A stretch of DNA of 64,000 bases from Acidovorax sp. Leaf191 (GTDB lineage: Bacteria > Pseudomonadota > Gammaproteobacteria > Burkholderiales > Burkholderiaceae_C), in contig NZ_LMPT01000022.1 of NCBI RefSeq assembly GCF_001424425.1, positions 264,858 through 328,857 of the forward strand. Reading direction: 5' to 3'. The notes under the pieces were generated by a model. It worked only from the letters and a program-made list of their open reading frames with translations. It was not told where the DNA came from and searched no databases. The position numbers and the translations under genes are program-made. Below, one piece after another: positions 54,797 through 64,000 of the stretch; positions within the stretch are counted from its first letter, which is position 1, and each line of letters opens with the position of its first letter.

Positions 54797-55263
54797 GCCG
54801 ATGCCTCCACGGCCGTGTGGGCTGCCACCGGGCTCCAGCGGTACTCCAGATCGAACTCCTGTTCTTCGACCAACCGAAACCCGTGTCGCAGATAGAAACG
54901 GTTGGCAGGACTGCCGCGCAATGCACCCAGGGTGACATCCCGCGCCTGCTCGCTGGCTTGTTGCTTGACCCAGTCCAGCGCCCATGCGCCCGCACCCTTC
55001 CCCTGGTGGCCGGGCAGGATGTAGAGGTGGTGCAAGCGCATCTGCGCTGCATTGGGGTCGGGGATCAGCGTGAGGTAGCCGATGCGTTGGCCGCCTGCCA
55101 CGATGTGCCGCATGCACGCGGGCACGAACGCGCTGCGAAGACGCTCCCGCACGCGCACCGGGTCGTAACGGCCCAGGTGCTCCAGGCCGTCGCGCAGCGC
55201 CTCGGCACGCAGGTCGGCCATCGCGTCGAAATCGGCGTCGAGCACGCGATCAAAACTGAACAT
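54793..55263 (-). CDS. GNAT-family N-acetyltransferase
   Basis: 156 residues. RLHHLYILPGHQGKGAGAWA is the acetyl-CoA binding motif A, and NRFYLRHGFRLVEEQEF is motif B. ATG 55263 is chosen over an upstream TTG (55281). It lies between the mutase and meaB, coupled to meaB by a 4 bp overlap. Acceptor unknown; acylation control of the pathway enzymes is a speculation from context only. Confidence 0.85.
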   Translation of the reverse strand: MFSFDRVLDADFDAMADLRAEALRDGLEHLGRYDPVRVRERLRSAFVPACMRHIVAGGQRIGYLTLIPDPNAAQMRLHHLYILPGHQGKGAGAWALDWVKQQASEQARDVTLGALRGSPANRFYLRHGFRLVEEQEFDLEYRWSPVAAHTAVEASA

Positions 55264-55305
55264 CACATCAGGCCCTGGCAAGACACTCGGACGGCACGCG
55301 CAGGC

Positions 55306-57492
<2,187 letters not shown>

Positions 57493-57636
57493 GGCGAAGC
57501 GGTCTCCGAAGATGGCAGTGGGCTGGGGGCGGGCGATGCGCTGCAAGCTGCGCCGGGAGCCTCCCCGATGTGGCGGCGAGTTTACATCATTCATAATTAT
57601 TGATTCAAAATATTCCTCCCCGCTTACAATCTGCCC

Positions 57637-58272
57637 ATGTCCGCTGTCACCCTCACGCCCCGCGCCCTCTATGAAGAAGTTGCTGAGCAGCTGCGCCAGC
57701 GCATCTTCCGGCGCGAGCTGGAGCCAGGCAGCTGGATCGACGAGCTCAAGATCGCCGAGGAGTTCGGCATCAGTCGCACCCCTCTGCGCGAGGCACTGAA
57801 GGTGCTGGCCGCCGAGGGCCTGGTCACGATGAAAGTGCGCCGTGGCGCCTATGTGACCGAGATGAGCGAGAAGGACCTGCGTGACGTGTACCACCTGCTG
57901 AGCCTGCTGGAGAGCGATGCCGCCGGCGTGGTGGCCACCACGGCCAGCCCTGCCCAGCTGCAGGCGCTGCAGGACCTGCACGACGAGCTGGAGGCCGCGG
58001 CGAGCGAGCGCGAGCGCTTCTTTGCGGTGAACGAGCGTTTTCACATGCTGCTGCTGGAGCTGGCCGACAACCGCTGGCGCAGCCAGATGGTGGCCGACCT
58101 GCGCAAGGTGATGAAGCTCAACCGCCATAACTCGCTGTTCAAGCAGGGGCGCATCGAGGATTCGCTGAACGAGCACCGCGCCATCCTGGCCGCCATGGTG
58201 GCCCGCGATGCCAAGGCGACGATGAAGGCCATGCAGGCCCACTTTGCGCACGGCCTGGAAGCCGCGACCTGA
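57637..58272 (+). CDS. GntR-family regulator, FadR/FCD subfamily
   Basis: 211 residues. The winged helix-turn-helix ([20 protein letters not shown], 38-57) is followed by an all-helical FCD ligand domain with the metal-binding residues Asp/His ([25 protein letters not shown]). It is divergent from the mutase operon with 144 bp between, including an AT-rich stretch (57585-57615) that probably holds the promoters and operator. It likely controls the propionyl-CoA operon in response to an acyl-CoA or organic acid. Confidence 0.88.
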   Translation: MSAVTLTPRALYEEVAEQLRQRIFRRELEPGSWIDELKIAEEFGISRTPLREALKVLAAEGLVTMKVRRGAYVTEMSEKDLRDVYHLLSLLESDAAGVVATTASPAQLQALQDLHDELEAAASERERFFAVNERFHMLLLELADNRWRSQMVADLRKVMKLNRHNSLFKQGRIEDSLNEHRAILAAMVARDAKATMKAMQAHFAHGLEAAT

Positions 58273-58329
58273 ACTGAGCCGCCCTCCTGCCCTGCCGGTG
58301 ATGCAACCCCGGCTATGGGCCGCGTCGCA

Positions 58330-59493
58330 TCAGGCCGCCATCTCCACCCGATTGCGCCCCGCGGCCTTGGCGATGTAGAGCGCCTCGTCCGCGCGGCGCA
58401 GCAGGTCGCTGAAGCTGCGGTCGCCCTCGCCTGCAGCGGCCACGCCCATCGACACGGTCATCGGGATCAGCGCGCCGCCCGCGTGCAGCGGCTCCCGGGC
58501 CACCAGCGCGCGCAGGCGCTCGCCGGCGGTCAGCGCGGCGGCAGCGTCCAGCCCGTCCCACAGCACCACGAACTCCTCGCCCCCATGGCGCGCCGCCAGG
58601 TCGCTGCCGCGGCACGCGGCGCGCAGGTGCTCGGCCACATGGCGCAGCGCCACGTCGCCCAGTTCGTGGCCGTGCCGGTCGTTGATGGCCTTGAAGTGGT
58701 CGATATCGATCACGGCCAGGGCCAGGCTGCGCCCCTGCGGCTGCTGCCGCTCGGCGAACCGCCGCTCCCCCACGGTGACCAGCGTGCGCCGGTTGGGCAG
58801 GCCGGTGAGGTAGTCGGTGGATGCGGCCAGCTCCCATTGGCGGCCGATGCGTTCGGAGCACATCAGCAAGAAGGCCGTGGTGCCCACCACGGGCAGCAGC
58901 GCCGTGACCATGGGGCTGGCGATGTTGATCCAGGCCCCGTCGCCGGTGATGTCGAACGACGGGCTGACGCCGCGCCCCACGAAATACGCCGCCCGGAACA
59001 CCATGAACCCCGCCACCATGGCAAACAGCCCAGCCACCACGCGGCGGCTGTGCGCGCCCTCGGGTGCCTTCTGCGAGACCAGCAGCATGAAGCTTGCGAG
59101 CAGCAGCAAGGTGCAGCAGGCCGACAGGATGAACACGCGCATGCGGGTATCAGGCGCAACCACCGCGAACCACAGGATGCCGATGAACCCGACCAGGGCC
59201 GGGGCGAACAGCCAGCGGGGGTCGGGCAAGCCGTAGAACTGGCGCAATGCGCGCAGGTAGCCCGTGCAGCCCAGCATGACCAGGCCGTTGGCCAGTGGCG
59301 ACGCCACACCCAGCGGCATCTGGTACTGGAACGCGTACAGCACTGCGCTGCCGGCCAGCAGCAGCGTGGCGGTGCGCCAGGTCTCGGTACACGGGCGCAG
59401 CGCCGCAGGAAAGTCCTTGCGCATCAGGCCCAGCACCCACCCGTTGGCCAGCATCATCAGCATGACAACAATGAAGATCGTGACGGGATCCAT
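58330..59493 (-). CDS. Membrane-bound diguanylate cyclase
   Basis: 387 residues. About six transmembrane segments (1-215) are followed by a GGDEF domain (ASTDYLTGLPNRRTL, VIDIDHFKAINDRHG, RHGGEEFVVL). RGSDLAARHGGEEF contains the RxxD inhibitory site five residues before GGEEF, so product inhibition by c-di-GMP is expected. There is no EAL domain. The start ATG 59493 begins the first membrane helix; the frame is open to 59700. It is convergent with the GntR gene. Confidence 0.92.
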   Translation of the reverse strand: MDPVTIFIVVMLMMLANGWVLGLMRKDFPAALRPCTETWRTATLLLAGSAVLYAFQYQMPLGVASPLANGLVMLGCTGYLRALRQFYGLPDPRWLFAPALVGFIGILWFAVVAPDTRMRVFILSACCTLLLLASFMLLVSQKAPEGAHSRRVVAGLFAMVAGFMVFRAAYFVGRGVSPSFDITGDGAWINIASPMVTALLPVVGTTAFLLMCSERIGRQWELAASTDYLTGLPNRRTLVTVGERRFAERQQPQGRSLALAVIDIDHFKAINDRHGHELGDVALRHVAEHLRAACRGSDLAARHGGEEFVVLWDGLDAAAALTAGERLRALVAREPLHAGGALIPMTVSMGVAAAGEGDRSFSDLLRRADEALYIAKAAGRNRVEMAA

Positions 59494-59934
59494 GGCAATG
59501 ACGGGGGATGTGGGCAGGGTGCGGTGGGTCAGGGTCGATGGGCGTGCGGCCAACGGCCTTGCGGCCCGTGGCCGGAGCGTCCAAGGTGGGGCATTGTGGC
59601 TGAGCCGGGCCCGGGGCACCCCGGGGATTTGCGCTTGCCCTTCCGGCCCGAGTGCCATGCCGCCACGCAGCGGGGCCACCCTGACTGTGACCAGATGCAC
59701 AGGTGCCAGCAGGCGGGCCGTGGGTACCGCACCCCGGGTTCGGCCGTTCCGGCCCTGCGCGGCGGCACGCCATGCTGTGGCCGGCCCGGCCGATCATTCC
59801 GGGAATCGGAACGCACCATTTGCAACACAAGAGCGGTCGGCCAAGGCGTTTTGCCCGGGCGTGGTGGGTATGATCCCGCGGGTTTTCACCGAGGCGGTGC
59901 GCCTTCGGCGCGCACGGCCTTCACCGCAGGTTCC
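59494..59934. other. Intergenic region, nothing recognised
   Basis: 441 bp between the diguanylate cyclase and the acyl-CoA synthetase, very GC-rich with several small inverted repeats (for example CCGGGGCACCCCGG near 59612). The frame before the synthetase gene is open throughout but lacks any domain. Confidence 0.45.
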
Positions 59935-61806
59935 ATGGCTTCCACTCCTTCCGATATCGCCAGCGTCCAGACGCTGCCGCAGCTTCTCGCCTACCGCGCC
60001 GCGCGCACCCCCGACAAAGAGGCCTACCGCGCCTTCGACAGTGCCACCCAGGCCTGGACCAGCCTGTCCTGGTCGGACACCGCCCGGCGCGTCGACCAGT
60101 GGGCCCAGGCCCTGGCGGCCATGCAGTTGCCCCCGGCTGCGCGCGTGGCCATCCTGCTGCCCAACGGCCTGAACGCCATGTGCGCAGACCAGGCCACGCT
60201 GGCCACGGGTTGCGTGCCCGTGCCCCTGCACGCCATCGACAACCCCGGCAGCATCGCCTACATCCTGTCGGACTGCGAAGCGTCCATGCTGATCGTGGGC
60301 CAGGCGGAACAGTGGGCCAAGGTCCAGGCGGTCGGCACGCCGTTTCCGGCGCTGCGCGCCGTGGTCATCGCCGACGACGATGCCGCGGTCATCGCCGCCC
60401 TGCCACCCACGGAAGGCGGGCCCATCGTGGGGTCGCTGGCACAGTGGCTGGCGGGTGCGCAGCACGCCGCCACGTCGGCTGCGACACCGGCCACGTATGT
60501 GCCGCCCGCAGAGGACGACCTGGCCGCCATCGTCTACACCTCCGGCACCACCGGCAAGCCCAAGGGCGTGATGCTGACCCACCGCAATGTGGTGAGCGAC
60601 GTGAAGGCCGTGCTCGAGCGCATCGCGCCCACGGTGGACGATGTGTTTTTGTCGTTCCTTCCGCTGTCGCACACCTTCGAACGCACGGGCGGCTACTACC
60701 TGCCGATTGCCGCAGGCAGCTGCGTGGCCTATTCGCGGTCGGTGGGGCAGTTGGGCGAAGACCTCAAGACCGTGCGCCCCACGGTGCTGGTGTCGGTGCC
60801 GCGCATCTACGAGCGCATCCACGCCAAGCTGCTCGAAAAGCTGTCGCCATCGCCCTGGAAGATGCAGCTGTACGAGGCCGCCCAGCACAAGGGCTGGACG
60901 CAGTTTTGCGCCACGCAGGCCCTGGCCACGCCGGCGGCCGACGAGGGCCGGGCCGCCGGCTGGATGGCCGCCCTGCCCTGGCCGCTGCTGCAGATGCTGG
61001 TGGCCAAGCCGCTGCTCGCGCAGTTCGGCGGGCGCGTGCGCGTGGCCGTGAGCGGCGGCGCGCCGCTGTCACCCACCATTGCCAAGTGCTTTCTGGGCCT
61101 GGGCCTGCCGCTCATCCAGGGCTACGGCATGACCGAGACCGCGCCCGTGGTGTCGGTGAACTCGCTCGATGACAACGACCCGGCCTGCGTAGGCAAGGCC
61201 CTGCCGGGCGTGGAAGTGCGCATCGGCGACAACCGCGAGTTGCAGGTGCGCGGCCCCATCGTGATGAAGGGCTACTGGAAGCGGCCCGAAGACACCGCCC
61301 GCATCCTGAGCGCCGACGGCTGGCTGGGCACGGGCGACCAGGCCGACATCGTGGGCGGACGCATCTACATCAAGGGCCGCATCAAGGAGATCATCGTCAC
61401 CTCCACCGGCGAAAAGGTGCCGCCCGGCGACCTGGAACTGGCCCTGCTGGCCGATCCGCTGCTGGAGCAGGCCTTTGTCGTGGGTGAAAACCGCCCGTTC
61501 ATCGCCTGCGTGGCGGTGCTCAATGCGGGCGAATGGCAGCGGCTGGCCGCGGACCTGGGCCTGTCCTCGCAAGATGCCGACAGCCTGAACCACCCCAGCG
61601 TGCACCGCGCGGTGCTGGCCCGCATCGAGAAGAACACCGCCAGCTTTGCCCGCTACGCCGTGCCGCGCGCCGTGCACTGCACGCTGGAGCCGTGGACGAT
61701 CGAAAACACCTTCATGACGCCCACGCTCAAGCTCAAGCGCAACAACCTGATGGCGCATTTTGCGCAGGCGATTGACGGGATGTACCAGAAGCCGGGTGGG
61801 CGCTAG
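59935..61806 (+). CDS. Long-chain acyl-CoA synthetase (AMP-forming)
   Basis: 623 residues. The AMP-binding P-loop is YTSGTTGKPKGVMLTH (201-216). GYGMTETAPVVS, GDQADIVGGRIYIKGRIKE and the C-terminal Lys region (KLKRNNLM) complete the ANL fold. The length and the LPLSHTFERTGGYYLPIAAG segment suit the long-chain fatty acid type. It activates a fatty acid with ATP. The stop overlaps the stop of the convergent gene by 2 bp (CTAG). Confidence 0.9.
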   Translation: MASTPSDIASVQTLPQLLAYRAARTPDKEAYRAFDSATQAWTSLSWSDTARRVDQWAQALAAMQLPPAARVAILLPNGLNAMCADQATLATGCVPVPLHAIDNPGSIAYILSDCEASMLIVGQAEQWAKVQAVGTPFPALRAVVIADDDAAVIAALPPTEGGPIVGSLAQWLAGAQHAATSAATPATYVPPAEDDLAAIVYTSGTTGKPKGVMLTHRNVVSDVKAVLERIAPTVDDVFLSFLPLSHTFERTGGYYLPIAAGSCVAYSRSVGQLGEDLKTVRPTVLVSVPRIYERIHAKLLEKLSPSPWKMQLYEAAQHKGWTQFCATQALATPAADEGRAAGWMAALPWPLLQMLVAKPLLAQFGGRVRVAVSGGAPLSPTIAKCFLGLGLPLIQGYGMTETAPVVSVNSLDDNDPACVGKALPGVEVRIGDNRELQVRGPIVMKGYWKRPEDTARILSADGWLGTGDQADIVGGRIYIKGRIKEIIVTSTGEKVPPGDLELALLADPLLEQAFVVGENRPFIACVAVLNAGEWQRLAADLGLSSQDADSLNHPSVHRAVLARIEKNTASFARYAVPRAVHCTLEPWTIENTFMTPTLKLKRNNLMAHFAQAIDGMYQKPGGR

Positions 61807-62762
61807 CCTGCAGCGCCGGCCTGCCATTGCGGCAGGTATTGCGCCACCATCGCCTCCACCACTTCGGCCTGCAGGGCATCGCGTCGGCGCTTGAGCGGGT
61901 CGCGATCGCCCTGCCCGCTCATCCATCGCTTGAAACGCGCGAATGCCAGGGGATGCAGGGTGTTCATGCGAGCCATGGCTCCGCTGGAAGCAACGACCAC
62001 CGCGCTGAACGGCGGCGCGTCCATCAGCACATGGGCCTTGCGGGCCTGGGTCACCCAGAAGTCGTCTTCATCGTCGCTCATGCGGATGGGGTGCGGATCT
62101 TCTCCCTGCTGTTCACGCCGCAAGATGTCCACTTCAAAGCCGTCCTGGTTGACGGCGGTGTATTTGTCCAGGTCCTTGAGGCGAAAGGTTTTGTCCACCT
62201 TTCGGAGCAGGCCGATCATCGAACTGTCCACGCGCGCCAGAGCGGTCGCAAAGTGCAGTCGCCTGCGCACATCCCACAGCAGATCTATGTCTCGGGTCGC
62301 CACTGCATCGTCCTCGACGACCACGCCGGCAGTCGCTTCGTAGGCATACAGGGCGTGGGTTCCCACCACCCGAAAGAACTCGCTCAGCCCCGATGAAGCC
62401 ATGCGGTCGAGCACCTTGACCACGATAGGGTCCACGCGGCCCACCCGCAGAGCGCGATTCATGCGCTCGTGCTCCTTGCGCTTTTCTGCCAGCGCGGTCA
62501 GGCGGTCTTGCGCCAGCTGTTTGCGCTCCAGAAAGCGGGCATAGGCGCGCTCTGTCTCGGGTGTTTTGGGCCCCAGGCTTTTTTCCGCGCCCTTGGGGCT
62601 GGTTCGCACCAGGTAGACAGCCTCCGGAGCCGCTGGCGGCCCCTTGTGCCAGTACATGCCGCCACGCACTTGCGATGCTTCACGCTCGGCCTCTTCCCAG
62701 GCTTCGAACACGGAAACCGCGTCGATGTACTGACGGGCGACGTTAGGACGGATTTCGCGCAT
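61803..62762 (-). CDS. GSU2403-type nucleotidyltransferase-fold protein
   Basis: 319 residues. After a helical N-terminal half, FFRVVGTHALYAYEATAG and VATRDIDLLWD form a nucleotidyltransferase-like core (NTP_transf_8, GSU2403 family). The family is poorly understood and related folds occur in AbiEii/MNT-type toxins. No antitoxin gene is adjacent. The ATG overlaps an inverted repeat (62761-62798), suggesting tight control of its own start. The base composition of the gene itself is ordinary. Confidence 0.75.
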   Translation of the reverse strand: MREIRPNVARQYIDAVSVFEAWEEAEREASQVRGGMYWHKGPPAAPEAVYLVRTSPKGAEKSLGPKTPETERAYARFLERKQLAQDRLTALAEKRKEHERMNRALRVGRVDPIVVKVLDRMASSGLSEFFRVVGTHALYAYEATAGVVVEDDAVATRDIDLLWDVRRRLHFATALARVDSSMIGLLRKVDKTFRLKDLDKYTAVNQDGFEVDILRREQQGEDPHPIRMSDDEDDFWVTQARKAHVLMDAPPFSAVVVASSGAMARMNTLHPLAFARFKRWMSGQGDRDPLKRRRDALQAEVVEAMVAQYLPQWQAGAAG

Positions 62763-62798
62763 TCGGTATAAATTTCAAAAACACAAAATATACCGAAT
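62761..62798 (-). promoter_or_regulatory. Operator-like inverted repeat at the start codon
   Basis: ATTCGGTATA (62761-62770) and TATACCGAAT (62789-62798) are perfect 10 bp arms separated by 18 bp of AT-rich DNA. The left arm includes bases of the ATG start (62760-62762). A DNA-binding protein here would block initiation. No such regulator is nearby. Confidence 0.65.
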
Positions 62799-62817
62799 TT
62801 TCAATTAAATCAATAGT

Positions 62818-63984
62818 TTATTGATGATTCAATTCGGCAGAAACTGCTGAAGGGAGCATCAAAAGCCCGCCTTCGGCATACGCCATCCCGAACCGATTCG
62901 CCAAGAAATCCCCCAGCCGCACCGCCTCTTGCCCCACAAACCCGCGCTGCGGCAGCCGCCCCTGCGCCACCAGATCCAGCGCCGTGCAAATGCCCGCGGC
63001 CGTGGTGAGCTGGATCGCGCTCAACCTGTGCCCCGCCACCTCCGTGCCCACGATGCGGGCCGAATACGAGTCCTGAACCAGCCGCCCGCCGCGCGTGCCT
63101 GCCGCCGTGGCAAAGATGACGATCACATCCTGGTCGGTGGTGGGCACCGCCGTTTCCAGGATGTCTTTCAAGAGGTCTCGCCGCTCGCGCAGGCGCAGGT
63201 CGTTGAGCAGCAGCTTCAGGATGGCGCAGTGGCCGGGATAGCGGATGGACTGGTAGTCCACTTGGCGCGCCTGGCCCGCCAGGGTTTCGGTCAGCGTACC
63301 CAGGCCGCCCGAGGTGTTGAACGCCTCGTATTCGACGCCATCCAGCGCAAAAGTCTCCAACCCTTCCAGCGCCGGCACGCTGGTGCGCACGCCGTCCACA
63401 ATGGCTTCGCAGGGGTTGCAGTACTCGTTGATCAGGCCTTCGGTGCTCCAGGTCAAGTTGTAGCGCAGGGCGCCCTGCGGATAGCGCGGCAGTGCCCCCA
63501 CGCGCATGCGCAAGGTGTGCAGCGTGTCGAAGCGGCGGGCGAGGTCGTTGCCCACGATGCCGATGAACCCCGGCGCCAGGCCGCACTGGGGCATGAGTAC
63601 GCTGCCTGCGCCAGCAGCCGCCAGCGCGCGGATGGCCTGGGTGCTCTGCACGTCTTCGGTCAGGTCGAAGTAGTGCACCCCGGCCTCCACGCACAGTGTG
63701 GCCACCGTCACGGCGCGGTGAAAAGGCAGCGCGTTCAGCACCGCGAAGCGGCCTGCAATGGCGGCCTCCAGACTGGCGTCATCGGCAGTCAGCCGCGTAG
63801 CGATACCGAGGGCGGCTACCTCGGCCAGGCGCACGGGGTCGCGGTCTGCCACCTCAATGTCGTAGTCCCCAGACTGCTGCAACAGCAATGCCATGGCAAA
63901 ACCGATGTGACCGGCGCCCAATATGGTGACGGCAAGACGCCCTGCGGACGGATGGCGGGGTGTTGGGAGAGACGTGGATTTCAT
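62818..63984 (-). CDS. Saccharopine dehydrogenase-family oxidoreductase
   Basis: 388 residues. The NAD-binding loop is VTILGAGHIGFAMALLLQQSG, and the LYS9-like fold continues through HYFDLTEDVQST, MPQCGLAPGFIGIVGNDLA and the C-terminal region. It probably acts in lysine or carboxynorspermidine-type amino acid metabolism in the cytoplasm. A ribosome site AGGAG lies before ATG 63984. The gene reaches almost to the right edge, so its neighbours are unseen. Confidence 0.82.
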   Translation of the reverse strand: MKSTSLPTPRHPSAGRLAVTILGAGHIGFAMALLLQQSGDYDIEVADRDPVRLAEVAALGIATRLTADDASLEAAIAGRFAVLNALPFHRAVTVATLCVEAGVHYFDLTEDVQSTQAIRALAAAGAGSVLMPQCGLAPGFIGIVGNDLARRFDTLHTLRMRVGALPRYPQGALRYNLTWSTEGLINEYCNPCEAIVDGVRTSVPALEGLETFALDGVEYEAFNTSGGLGTLTETLAGQARQVDYQSIRYPGHCAILKLLLNDLRLRERRDLLKDILETAVPTTDQDVIVIFATAAGTRGGRLVQDSYSARIVGTEVAGHRLSAIQLTTAAGICTALDLVAQGRLPQRGFVGQEAVRLGDFLANRFGMAYAEGGLLMLPSAVSAELNHQ

Positions 63985-64000
63985 GGTGTGCTCCTGGTGG

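Noticed and set aside
57493-57636. Possible cobalamin riboswitch before the mutase operon
   Set aside because: The 144 bp region is too short and lacks the conserved B12-box; it is better explained as promoter and operator DNA.
58315-59934. Long N-terminal extension of the acyl-CoA synthetase frame
   Set aside because: The extension is low-complexity Gln/His/Arg-rich sequence antisense to the diguanylate cyclase; homology begins at ATG 59935.

Overview
This is a 64 kb window of GC-rich, densely packed chromosome that looks like Burkholderiales, family Comamonadaceae, probably an Acidovorax-like bacterium. The grounds are inference from gene content: Bug-type solute-binding proteins, an IPTL-CTERM surface protein, an RsaM-type quorum-sensing gene, the propionyl-CoA carboxylase operon layout, and a short repeat with the core AGCTATC..ATAGC. 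No rRNA, tRNA, CRISPR array, complete insertion sequence or phage was found.

Layout. 1-3459: a truncated hydroxylase-sulfotransferase fusion, divergent from a secreted beta-helix protein with an IPTL-CTERM tail. 3685-11245: housekeeping and detoxification genes (MobA-like transferase, Cu/Zn superoxide dismutase, ChaC, OmpA-like protein, glyoxalase I with a thioesterase, a MarR-MFS pair, MaoC-MATE). 11373-16580: an SDR enzyme, then an AT-richer, island-like stretch with a frameshifted AraC regulator, then a hybrid histidine kinase. 16935-18263: a DUF2946-like protein and an exported DJ-1/PfpI protein. 18349-29665: an IclR-controlled catabolic operon. It holds two Bug binding proteins, a crotonase, an ADP-forming type acyl-CoA synthetase, a FadJ-like fusion, a thiolase, an alpha/beta hydrolase and an MmgE/PrpD protein, but no acyl-CoA dehydrogenase. 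29751-32925: accessory genes, including a TetR-cytochrome b561 pair with two operators at the start codon. 33322-35047: a complete AHL quorum-sensing locus (luxR, rsaM, luxI). 35935-38099: a sulfide/persulfide module (two YeeE/YedE halves, a BigR-type repressor, a persulfide dioxygenase). 38284-45711: a stressosome (RsbR, RsbS, RsbT and an RsbX-like phosphatase) with two histidine kinases and a divergent LOV-domain (blue light) kinase. 45786-46850: biotin synthase. 47832-57492: one long operon for propionyl-CoA to succinyl-CoA conversion, divergent from a GntR regulator. 58330-63984: a diguanylate cyclase, an acyl-CoA synthetase, a nucleotidyltransferase-fold protein with an operator-like inverted repeat over its start, and a saccharopine dehydrogenase-like enzyme.

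How the parts fit. The catabolic operon would feed acetyl-CoA, and perhaps propionyl-CoA, to central metabolism. Propionyl-CoA is then carboxylated by the biotin-dependent PccA/PccB, epimerised by a VOC protein and isomerised by the B12 mutase with MeaB as chaperone. BioB next to this operon supplies the biotin cofactor. The regulatory half of the window combines quorum sensing, light and stress sensing, and c-di-GMP signalling.

Structure not explained by genes. A repeat family of about 55 bp occurs four times. Two copies are intergenic, one is read through in frame inside pccA, and one supplies the last codons and stop of meaB.
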